From: Pseudomonadota bacterium | GTDB lineage: Bacteria; Pseudomonadota; Gammaproteobacteria; Burkholderiales; Thiobacillaceae | Assembly (NCBI GenBank): GCA_030690985.1 | Contig: JAUYFG010000124.1 | Span: forward strand, 1 to 40,602 | DNA length: 40,602 nt | Direction of reading: 5' to 3' | Part shown: positions 33,453 to 40,602 of the stretch, in pieces | Layout: each line of letters opens with the position of its first letter | Numbering within the stretch: position 1 is the stretch's first letter | Translations under genes and position numbers: made by a program | The notes under the pieces: generated by a model | Told to the model about the DNA's origin: nothing | Database searches by the model: none | The model's input: only the letters and a program-made list of their open reading frames with translations

Positions 33453-34949
33453 ATGACGGAAGGATTAGGAATCGGCTTGTTAAGTCTCGCCATCTGGGTG
33501 CCCATCCTGGCGGGTGTGCTCATTCTCATCACCGGTGGCGACAAGAACGCCGAGGGGCAGCGCACCCTGGCCCTGCTCGGTTCCCTGCTGGGCTTCGCGG
33601 TCGCCATCCCCCTGTGGACCGATTTCGACGCCGGCACGGCAGCGATGCAGTTCGAGGAACTGGCGCGCTGGGTGCCGATGTTCAAGATCAACTATCACCT
33701 GGGGGTTGACGGCATTTCCATGCCCTTCATCCTGCTCAACAGCTTCACTACCATCCTGGTGGTGCTGGCCGGGTGGCAAGTCATCAAGGAGCGCGTCGGC
33801 CAGTACATGGCGGCCTTCCTGATCCAGTCCGGCCTGATCAACGGTGTCTTCTCCTCGCTCGACGGCATCCTGTTCTATGTGTACTTCGAGGCCATGCTGA
33901 TTCCTCTGTACCTGATCATCGGCATGTGGGGCGGCCAGAATCGCGTCTATGCGGCGATCAAGTTCTTCCTCTACACCTTGCTCGGTTCCCTGCTGATGCT
34001 GGTCTCGCTGCTCTATCTGTTCTTCCAGAGCGGCGGCAGCTTCGAAATCCTCACCTGGCACCGGCTGCCGCTGGCGATGACCGCGCAGATCCTGTTGTTC
34101 GTCGCCTTCTTCTTCGCTTTCGCGGTGAAGGTGCCGATGTGGCCGGTGCATACCTGGTTGCCGGATGCCCACGTGGAAGCACCCACCGGTGGTTCCGTGG
34201 TGCTGGCCGCCATCACCCTGAAGGTGGGCGCTTACGGTTTCCTGCGATTCGCGATGCCGATCGCGCCGGACGCCAGCCACACTCTGGCCGGTTTCATGGT
34301 CACGCTGTCGTTGATCGCGGTGGTCTACATCGGCCTGGTCGCCCTGGTGCAGTCGGACATGAAGAAGCTGATCGCCTATTCGTCGATCGCCCACATGGGC
34401 TTCGTCACCCTCGGCTTCTTCATCTTCAACCAGCTCGGCATGGAAGGCGGCCTGATCCAGATGATCTCGCACGGCTTCATCTCCGCCGCCATGTTCCTCT
34501 GCGTGGGTGTCATGTACGACCGTGTGCATTCGCGCCAGATCACGGATTACGGCGGTGTCGCCAACAAGATGCCGAAGTTCGCCGCGTTCTTCATGTTGTT
34601 CGCCATGGCCAACGCCGGCCTGCCCGGCACCTCCGGCTTTGTCGGTGAGTTCCTGGTGATTCTGGGTACGGTAAAAGTGAACTTCTGGTGGGCCTTCCTT
34701 GCCGCCACGACACTGATCTTCGGTGCCGCCTACACCCTGTGGATGGTCAAACGCGTGGTATTCGGCCCGGTCGGCAACCCCAACGTGGAAGCGATGCAGG
34801 ACATCAATGGCCGCGAGTTCATCGTGCTGACGCTGCTGGCTGTCTGTGTGCTGGGCATGGGCCTGTACCCGCTGCCCCTGACCGAGGTCATGCACGCCTC
34901 CGTGGACAATCTGCTGGCGCATGTGTCGCACAGCAAACTGGTGCCCTGA
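33453..34949 (+). CDS. nuoM: NADH-quinone oxidoreductase subunit M
   Basis: Antiporter-like proton-pumping subunit. The 498-residue product has 13-14 membrane helices and the signatures FYVYFEAMLIPLYLIIGMWGG, PVHTWLPDAHVEAPTGGSVV and LAAITLKVGAYGFLRF, with the channel Lys and Glu. ATG 33453 has only a weak AAGAAAG upstream. The nuoN start follows the stop by six bases. Confidence 0.98.
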   Translation: MTEGLGIGLLSLAIWVPILAGVLILITGGDKNAEGQRTLALLGSLLGFAVAIPLWTDFDAGTAAMQFEELARWVPMFKINYHLGVDGISMPFILLNSFTTILVVLAGWQVIKERVGQYMAAFLIQSGLINGVFSSLDGILFYVYFEAMLIPLYLIIGMWGGQNRVYAAIKFFLYTLLGSLLMLVSLLYLFFQSGGSFEILTWHRLPLAMTAQILLFVAFFFAFAVKVPMWPVHTWLPDAHVEAPTGGSVVLAAITLKVGAYGFLRFAMPIAPDASHTLAGFMVTLSLIAVVYIGLVALVQSDMKKLIAYSSIAHMGFVTLGFFIFNQLGMEGGLIQMISHGFISAAMFLCVGVMYDRVHSRQITDYGGVANKMPKFAAFFMLFAMANAGLPGTSGFVGEFLVILGTVKVNFWWAFLAATTLIFGAAYTLWMVKRVVFGPVGNPNVEAMQDINGREFIVLTLLAVCVLGMGLYPLPLTEVMHASVDNLLAHVSHSKLVP

Positions 34950-34955
34950 TTAATC

Positions 34956-36410
34956 ATGCCCGCGATGACCCTGACCTTCTCCGACCTCATTCCCGCCCTG
35001 CCCGAGATTTTCGTGCTGGTCATGGCCTGCGCCATTTTGCTGCTCGACGTCATCAGCAAACAGCGCATGTGGTCCTACACGCTGACCCTGCTGACCCTGG
35101 TCGGCGCCGCTGCGCTCACCTTCTTCTCGGCTTCCGGCGCCCCGCAATACGCCTTCGGCGGGCAGTTCGTCGACGACATGATGGCTGATGTACTCAAGCT
35201 GATGACCTATCTGGCGTCCTTCGCCGTGCTGGTCTACTCGCGCGTTTATTTGACCGAGCGCGGCCTGTTCAAGGGTGAGTTCTTCGTGCTGTTGTTGTTC
35301 GCCACCCTGGGCATGATGGTCATGATTTCGGCCAATCATTTCCTGGTGCTCTACGTCGGCCTGGAACTGATGTCGCTGTCGCTCTACGCGCTGGTCGCCA
35401 TGCACCGCGACAATGCGCAGGCCACTGAAGCGGCGATGAAGTATTTCGTGCTCGGTGCCCTGGCCTCCGGCCTGCTGCTCTACGGCATGTCCATCCTCTA
35501 CGGTCTCACCGGCACGCTGGAGCTGAACAAGCTCGCCGCCACCGTTTACATGGGCGTACAGAACCCCACGCTGCTCAGCTTCGGCTTGGTGTTCCTGGTC
35601 GCCGGCCTCGGCTTCAAGCTGGGCGTCGCCCCCTTCCACATGTGGGTGCCTGATGTTTATCAGGGCGCGCCCAGCGCCGTGACCCTGTTCATCGGTTCTG
35701 CGCCCAAGCTCGCCGCCTTCGCCTTCACCATGCGCATCCTGGTCGACGGCCTGCAACCCGCCGTGGTCGAGTGGCAGGGCATGCTGGCGGTGATGGCGGT
35801 GCTCAGCATGGCCATCGGCAACCTGGCTGCCATCATGCAGACCAACATCAAGCGCATGCTGGCCTATTCGACCATCTCGCACATGGGCTTCCTGCTGCTG
35901 GGCATCCTGTCCGGCACCTTTGCCGGCTACTCGGTATCCATGTTCTACGCCATCGTCTATGTGCTGATGAGCCTGGGTACCTTTGGCCTGGTCGTGTATC
36001 TGTCGCAGAACGGCCATGAAGCGGAAAACCTGGATGATTTCAAGGGCCTCAACCAGCGCCAACCCTGGCTGGCCGCGCTGATGGCCATGTTGATGTTCTC
36101 CATGGCCGGCCTGCCTCCCTTTGTCGGTTTCTACGCCAAGCTTTCTGTCCTGCAAGCCCTGGTGGGCGCCGGCTGGTTGTGGCTGGCCCTGGTCGCGGTG
36201 CTGTTCTCCCTGATCGGTGCCTACTATTACCTGCGCGTGGTGAAGATTCTTTACTTCGATGCCCCGCACGCCGACGCGCCGGTGCTTTCGGGTCAAGCGG
36301 ACAGCCGCGCGCTGCTCTCGATCAATGGCCTGGCTGTCCTGCTGTTGGGTCTTGCGCCACAAGGGCTTATCGCTCTCTGCGTCTACGCGATGCAGATGTC
36401 GATGCAGTAA
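34956..36410 (+). CDS. nuoN: NADH-quinone oxidoreductase subunit N
   Basis: Third antiporter-like subunit and last gene of the operon. The 484-residue product has [37 protein letters not shown] and [20 protein letters not shown] 34956 (MPAMTLTF) is chosen; ATG 34965 is close behind. A hairpin follows directly after the stop. Confidence 0.98.
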   Translation: MPAMTLTFSDLIPALPEIFVLVMACAILLLDVISKQRMWSYTLTLLTLVGAAALTFFSASGAPQYAFGGQFVDDMMADVLKLMTYLASFAVLVYSRVYLTERGLFKGEFFVLLLFATLGMMVMISANHFLVLYVGLELMSLSLYALVAMHRDNAQATEAAMKYFVLGALASGLLLYGMSILYGLTGTLELNKLAATVYMGVQNPTLLSFGLVFLVAGLGFKLGVAPFHMWVPDVYQGAPSAVTLFIGSAPKLAAFAFTMRILVDGLQPAVVEWQGMLAVMAVLSMAIGNLAAIMQTNIKRMLAYSTISHMGFLLLGILSGTFAGYSVSMFYAIVYVLMSLGTFGLVVYLSQNGHEAENLDDFKGLNQRQPWLAALMAMLMFSMAGLPPFVGFYAKLSVLQALVGAGWLWLALVAVLFSLIGAYYYLRVVKILYFDAPHADAPVLSGQADSRALLSINGLAVLLLGLAPQGLIALCVYAMQMSMQ

Positions 36411-36414
36411 GCGG

Positions 36415-36435
36415 GTGGGCAAGCTTCTTGCCCAC
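36415..36435 (+). terminator. Hairpin just after nuoN
   Basis: A perfect 9-bp stem GTGGGCAAG/CTTGCCCAC with a CTT loop, four bases after the nuoN stop. There is no T-run. It may end or protect the nuo message, or be another small repeat. Confidence 0.5.
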
Positions 36436-36514
36436 GCTGCCGACTGTAGCGTTCGGTCGTTCAAGTAACTGGTCATGGCCGATTGGCCGCCCCGTGTCCA
36501 TGAAACGTAGAAAC

Positions 36515-36591
36515 GTAGGATGTGGTGAGCGATAGCGAACCGCATCAGGCAGCCGGGTCGATGCGGTTCGCTATCGCTCACCACATCCTAC
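36515..36591. repeat. Hairpin repeat, GTAGGATGTGGTGAGCGATAGCGAACCGCATC family
   Basis: Long nearly perfect inverted repeat: GTAGGATGTGGTGAGCGATA and onward pairs with the sequence ending ATCGCTCACCACATCCTAC, 32 bp per arm with a short centre. A relative at 37823-38083 has been split by another element. The motif TTGTTTCACAGTAA follows at 36611. Confidence 0.9.
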
Positions 36592-36681
36592 GCAGGGTGG
36601 CGATGGGAGGTTGTTTCACAGTAACCGCGCGCAACCATCGTGGAACAAATCCGTCTTTGCAAGGCGCTTCAGGCCGACACA

Positions 36682-36708
36682 TAGGGGCGGGTTTCAAACC
36701 CGCCCCTA
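36682..36708. repeat. 27-bp perfect palindrome (TAGGGGCGGGTTT family)
   Basis: Arms TAGGGGCGGGTTT and AAACCCGCCCCTA around a single C. On the minus strand its edge provides the stop codon of the EGKCG peptide gene at 36706-36819. Confidence 0.85.
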
Positions 36709-36819
36709 CTTGCCGCACTTGCCTTCCATTGCTTTGGGCTTGTCACCATATTTGCCAGCCGAAGACGCCAGCACAATGGGCGCGGCCGCCAGGAAGCGGG
36801 CTATCGAGTGAGTGCGCAT
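36706..36819 (-). pseudogene. Truncated small EGKCG-motif peptide gene (copper-RiPP-precursor-like)
   Basis: A 37-codon frame: signal-like MRTHSIARFLAAAPIVLASS, then AGKYGDKPKAMEGKCGK and stop. One EGKCG motif, in a Lys/Gly-rich setting after a leader, recalls HvfA/bufferin-type peptides whose Cys are modified to bind copper; those carry several EGKCG repeats. Here the TAG lies in the edge of a palindromic repeat, so the rest seems cut off. No ribosome binding site or partner genes (HvfB/HvfC type) are nearby. Probably a remnant; the assignment rests on the motif alone. Confidence 0.35.
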
Positions 36820-36822
36820 GAC

Positions 36823-36847
36823 AAGGGCGGCTACGGTCGCCCCTTTT
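36823..36847 (+). terminator. Terminator-like hairpin upstream of argB
   Basis: AAGGGCG pairs with CGCCCCTT (one bulge) around GCTACGGT, followed by TT. On the minus strand it would lie just in front of the EGKCG remnant. What it would terminate is unclear. Confidence 0.35.
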
Positions 36848-36891
36848 CGTTCTGAGGAGGGGGGACACCGGGCTCAACCATGGCGGTCTGA

Positions 36892-37824
<933 letters not shown>

Positions 37825-37827
37825 TGC

Positions 37828-38027
37828 GGTTCGTTCCGTGCTTATCCGGTTGTCACAGACACCCACTAGATGTAGTGGCTCGTGATTTCGCGGCGTGGCG
37901 CCGTAGGTTGGGCGTCGCTGCGCGTGCCCAACATCGCGGCGGTTCGTTGGGCACGCTTCGCTTTGCCCAACCTACGCTACTACCGGTAGTGGTTGTCTGT
38001 GACAACCGGATAAGCACGGTTCGTTCC
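37828..38027. mobile_element. 180-bp MITE-like element with 10-bp flanking duplication
   Basis: The element (37838-38017) has 29-bp terminal inverted repeats with one mismatch, GTGCTTATCCGGTTGTCACA at the left end and its complement at the right. It is directly flanked on both sides by GGTTCGTTCC (37828-37837 and 38018-38027), a perfect 10-bp direct repeat. It carries a complete GTAGGTTGGGC repeat (37903-37975) and no gene. The flanks form one interrupted copy of the GTAGGATGTGGTGAG family. Confidence 0.8.
37903..37975. repeat. Hairpin repeat inside the MITE-like element, GTAGGTTGGGC family
   Basis: GTAGGTTGGGCGTCGCTGCG left and CTTCGCTTTGCCCAACCTAC right, same family as 2791 and 11409. Confidence 0.88.
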
Positions 38028-38089
38028 TCACCACATCCTACGACGGGTCAAGGCCGCAGGATGCGGTGAGCACACCGCATCACTACCCC

Positions 38090-38488
38090 CTACTCATGAT
38101 CGCCGTAGGAAAAGCGCACATGACCATAACGCAGAACCAGCACGGCCAGCGTGAGCAAAAGGATGGAAGCGGCCACGCCGAGCATGTGCCACATGTCCAG
38201 GTTCTTCATGTCCAGCACCAGATAACGCGCCAGGGCGACGATGGCGATATAGACGGGAAAGCGCACCGGCAATTTCCCGGACTCGAAGTAGATGGCCACC
38301 ATCGCCAGGACTTCCAGGTAAAGGAACATCAGCAGCAGATCGCCCAGAGTGACCGTGCCTGCGTTCGCCATGTGGCTGACTTCGAGATAACCGGCGATCA
38401 CCGTGGCGATGGTGATGATCGTCAGGCCGATATATTCGATGAAGCCGAGGACGCTCTGGGCGTGATGAGTGAACTGGTTCTGGCGCAT
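38090..38488 (-). CDS. psiE: PsiE-like membrane protein (phosphate-starvation-inducible family)
   Basis: A 132-residue protein with four membrane helices: GFIEYIGLTIITIATVIAGY, LGDLLLMFLYLEVLAMVAIY, VYIAIVALARYLVL and HMLGVAASILLLTLAVLVL. The charged motif FESGKLPVRFPVYIAI followed by LDMKNLD is diagnostic of PsiE (PF06146). Its biochemical role is unknown even in E. coli, where it is induced by phosphate limitation. AAAGGAG lies 7 bases before ATG 38488. I could not find a convincing PhoB box upstream. It stands alone on the minus strand. Confidence 0.88.
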   Translation of the reverse strand: MRQNQFTHHAQSVLGFIEYIGLTIITIATVIAGYLEVSHMANAGTVTLGDLLLMFLYLEVLAMVAIYFESGKLPVRFPVYIAIVALARYLVLDMKNLDMWHMLGVAASILLLTLAVLVLRYGHVRFSYGDHE

Positions 38489-38709
38489 GGTTCGTCTCCT
38501 TTCTTGCTGGCGCGCATGCTACATCAGGTCGATTCCCATGCGTACTCGACCCTACCAAGGGCCGATATACTCCGGGCTACAAGACATAGGGGGTTTGCCT
38601 TGGATACCATCCTGCATCGCATGCTCGCACGTGATATTCGCGCCTTGGCCAATGCGTGTGCTCAGGCACGCTGTGCGTGCAGTGCTGTGAGTCACTGCGA
38701 GCCAGTTCC

Positions 38710-39144
38710 ATGCGCTTCATGATCCGCCGCGCCTTTTTTGGCGTGGTTTGCGCTACGTTGATTTGCTCTGGCGCGGGACTGGCTTGGGGCGTTGAGCTCA
38801 TCGTGCATCCCGGGGTCGCTGCGATGGAGGTGTCACGGCCACTCGCGCGCCTGATTTTCGGTGCGAAGGTGACGAGCTGGGCAGACGGCAGCCGTATTCG
38901 TGTTTTTGTCATGCCGGACGAGTCCCCTCTGCATCAGGAGATGGCCAAGGGCATTCTTGACCTGTATCCATACCAGCTTCGGGCCGCCTGGGACCGAGTC
39001 ATCTATACCGGCATAGGGCAGGCGCCGATCCAGGTGGCGAATGAATCGGAAATGCGTAAGCAGGTGGCCACTACACCGGGGGCGATCGGTTATGTCGGGA
39101 GGATCTACAGCAATGACAAAGTTCGTGCGTTACCTGTGCGCTGA
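38710..39144 (+). CDS. Small periplasmic PstS-like substrate-binding protein
   Basis: A 144-residue secreted protein with signal peptide MRFMIRRAFFGVVCATLICS ending near GLAWG. The mature part is a one-lobe PstS-like fold: ARLIFGAKVTSWADGSRIRV, then HQEMAKGILDLYPYQLRAAW and the closing TTPGAIGYVGR, all familiar from short 'phosphate ABC transporter substrate-binding' proteins that lack permease partners. No Shine-Dalgarno is clear at ATG 38710. It overlaps the porin gene by 32 bases. Phosphate binding is doubtful for so short a protein. Confidence 0.8.
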   Translation: MRFMIRRAFFGVVCATLICSGAGLAWGVELIVHPGVAAMEVSRPLARLIFGAKVTSWADGSRIRVFVMPDESPLHQEMAKGILDLYPYQLRAAWDRVIYTGIGQAPIQVANESEMRKQVATTPGAIGYVGRIYSNDKVRALPVR

Positions 39145-40348
39145 TGTCGCGCTGGCCCTGGCCGTGTTGCTGAACGGTTCGCCGGCACGGGCCGACACGG
39201 CCGATCTGCGCTTTCAGGGATTTGCCAGCCAGCGCCTGACCGCGACCAGCGGGAACAACAATTTCTTTGGAGATACCCGAGGAAAGCTTTCACCGGACTA
39301 CACGGAAATCGGCGCGGGACTGTCCTGGCGGCCCCACCCACAGTGGTTGCTTGCCGGGCAGGCCATCTATCGACGTGGGGGTAACTCGGAAAACGAGGAG
39401 ATCGAGCCCGATTATTACTACGTGGCCTATACGCCGTTGGAGAGCGAAGCGGGCCACCTGACGCTCAAGCTGGGCATGATCAAGGTGCCCTATGGTCTTT
39501 ACAACGACGTGCGCGATACGCCGATGACGCGGCCAGGCATCCTGGCGCCGCAATCCATCTACCTGGACTCCCTGCGCCAACTCAACCAGGCCGCTTCCGG
39601 CATCCATCTGGAAGCTGAACGCAACCTGGGCGACGACACCGTCACGCTGCGCCTCTCCCAGATCAAGCCGAATGTGAGCAGCGACAATACCTTCTGGGCT
39701 TTTTTGGGGAGTCACACCATTTTCACGGGTGAACTGTATTCCCGGGACAACGAGGCGTTCGCCGGCCAGTTGGCCTATGACCATGATGGCGGCCGTTTGC
39801 GAGCTTTGCTTAGCCATGCGCAGGGAACCGCTCGTTACCGTCCCGGCGCCCTGGACAACTGGAATGATGGCCGCCTTGATTTCAAATCCTCGGCCTTATC
39901 CCTGCAATGGAATGGCGAGCGGGTCTCGCTCTCGGGGGAATGGGCGCGCAATGGCTTTCATCAGCGCTTTGCCGGCACCACGCTTCCCAGTCTGGACAAC
40001 CGCGACCTCGGCGGCTCCTGGTACTTGCAGGGCCAATGGCGTTTCGCGCCACGCTGGGAAGCGTTACTGCGCTACGACGTCAATCAAATGGACAGGAACG
40101 ACCCGGACGGCACGAGTTTTGCCATCAACAACCCAGGCCAGGCAGCCTGGATACGCTATGCCAAGGATTGGTCCATGGGCCTGCGCTACCGTCCGGATCA
40201 GCAATGGCTGCTGGCGGGAGAGGTGCACTGCGTGGACGGCACGAACTGGTTGCCGCCTGCGGATAACCTGAGCAATGGGGTGTGGGACACGCTCAGCACC
40301 TCGCGGCGATGGAACCTGCTGCTGCTCCAGGCCACGTACCAGTTCTGA
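39113..40348 (+). CDS. Outer-membrane beta-barrel porin-like protein
   Basis: A 411-residue outer-membrane protein. The signal peptide is MTKFVRYLCADVALALAVLL ending SPARA before DTADLRFQGF. Alternating strands follow throughout, with the typical closing aromatic, LLLLQATYQF. Motifs such as LKLGMIKVPYGLYNDVRDTP and QSIYLDSLRQ are common to porin-like proteins of proteobacteria. ATG 39113 has GGGAGG about 10 bases upstream, inside the PstS-like gene, so the two are translated together. The substrate is unknown; co-occurrence suggests an anion or an envelope-sensing role. Confidence 0.82.
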   Translation: MTKFVRYLCADVALALAVLLNGSPARADTADLRFQGFASQRLTATSGNNNFFGDTRGKLSPDYTEIGAGLSWRPHPQWLLAGQAIYRRGGNSENEEIEPDYYYVAYTPLESEAGHLTLKLGMIKVPYGLYNDVRDTPMTRPGILAPQSIYLDSLRQLNQAASGIHLEAERNLGDDTVTLRLSQIKPNVSSDNTFWAFLGSHTIFTGELYSRDNEAFAGQLAYDHDGGRLRALLSHAQGTARYRPGALDNWNDGRLDFKSSALSLQWNGERVSLSGEWARNGFHQRFAGTTLPSLDNRDLGGSWYLQGQWRFAPRWEALLRYDVNQMDRNDPDGTSFAINNPGQAAWIRYAKDWSMGLRYRPDQQWLLAGEVHCVDGTNWLPPADNLSNGVWDTLSTSRRWNLLLLQATYQF

Positions 40349-40482
40349 GCTGCCTGACTGGAATTCATCTGCGCTGACGCGTGTCGGCGTGGTCGAGGAT
40401 TCCGATACGCGTGCCAAAGATGGGCCAGTGCCGGCGAGCTGTCGGCAAGCGCCCGTATTAACGTGAAACAACGGCCATGCCC

Positions 40483-40595
40483 GTAGGAGCGAGCTTGCTC
40501 GCGATGCGCCGGCAGGCGCAAAGGGACGACGCTCGCCAAGGTCACACGTCTCACCTTTGCGCCTGCCGGCGCATCGCGGCCGAGGCCGCTCCTAC
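40483..40595. repeat. Long nested hairpin repeat at the window end, GTAGGAGCGRGC family
   Basis: GTAGGAGCGAGCTTGCTCGC at the left and GCGGCCGAGGCCGCTCCTAC at the right form diverged outer arms. An inner pair, GATGCGCCGGCAGGCGCAAA and its complement (TTTGCGCCTGCCGGCGCATC), is perfect. The motif TTAACGTGAAACAA lies at 40458-40471, just outside. No gene was seen in 40349-40602. Confidence 0.85.
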
Positions 40596-40602
40596 GGCGG
40601 GT

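Noticed and set aside
37848-37860. TTGTCAC in the MITE-like ends as a PhoB half site
   Set aside because: It occurs as part of a perfect inverted repeat on both ends and has no second heptamer 11 bases away.
38489-38709. PhoB box in front of psiE or the PstS-like gene
   Set aside because: I searched both strands by eye and found no pair of heptamers at 11-base spacing, only the psiE Shine-Dalgarno.
40483-40595. Possible transposon end or attachment site
   Set aside because: It fits the GTAGGAGCGGGC hairpin family found five other times; no flanking duplication or integrase is seen.

Overview
The window looks like a chromosomal piece of a GC-rich betaproteobacterium. Three things point there: the order tpiA, secG, tRNA-Leu(GAG), nuoA to nuoN; the closest resemblance of most proteins to Rhodocyclales/Nitrosomonadales-type sequences as I remember them; and the many short hairpin repeats with GTAGG ends. 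The lineage is an inference; no 16S or other marker is present.

Layout. 1-165: tandem copies of a hairpin repeat. 299-2785: glycogen phosphorylase. 2889-6720: phosphate uptake operon pstS-pstC-pstA-pstB behind a PhoB-like box (no phoU, phoB or phoR in view). 6865-9030: a pyruvate-kinase-like gene, also behind PhoB-like direct repeats, and a small unknown gene. 9081-12266, minus strand: a PlcP/LpxH-type metallophosphoesterase followed by two GT4 glycosyltransferases, again with PhoB-like repeats in front; this set resembles the membrane-lipid remodelling genes used under phosphate starvation. 12300-18980: a worn accessory stretch with a broken lipase-CHAT protease gene, an M15 peptidase, an intact GH13 alpha-amylase-like gene and a decayed RyR-domain gene. 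18987-20204: tpiA, secG, tRNA-Leu. 20278-36410: the 14-gene nuo operon for respiratory complex I. 36411-38083: repeat-rich spacer with argB in the middle. 38090-40348: a PsiE-like gene (minus strand), a small periplasmic PstS-like protein and an overlapping outer-membrane porin.

The genes suggest two main themes. The first is a phosphate-starvation block (pst, plcP-like, the two glycosyltransferases, psiE, perhaps the kinase-like gene). Under low phosphate it would raise phosphate import and replace phospholipids with glycolipids. The second is energy metabolism (glycogen phosphorylase, GH13, triosephosphate isomerase, complex I).

The most striking feature is the state of the nuo operon. The gene order is intact and every subunit reads through. 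Yet foreign material sits at several gene joints: a 133-bp inverted-repeat element between nuoA and nuoB whose right end supplies the nuoB Shine-Dalgarno; a 183-bp element between nuoE and nuoF read by an ORF that overlaps both neighbours; two repeat segments translated in frame inside nuoG; a HicAB toxin-antitoxin pair between nuoI and nuoJ; an MNT-HEPN pair between nuoK and nuoL; and a hairpin repeat between nuoL and nuoM. Elsewhere, a 180-bp MITE-like element with 29-bp ends and a 10-bp flanking duplication has landed inside one repeat copy and carries another. No CRISPR array, rRNA gene, transposase or prophage was seen.
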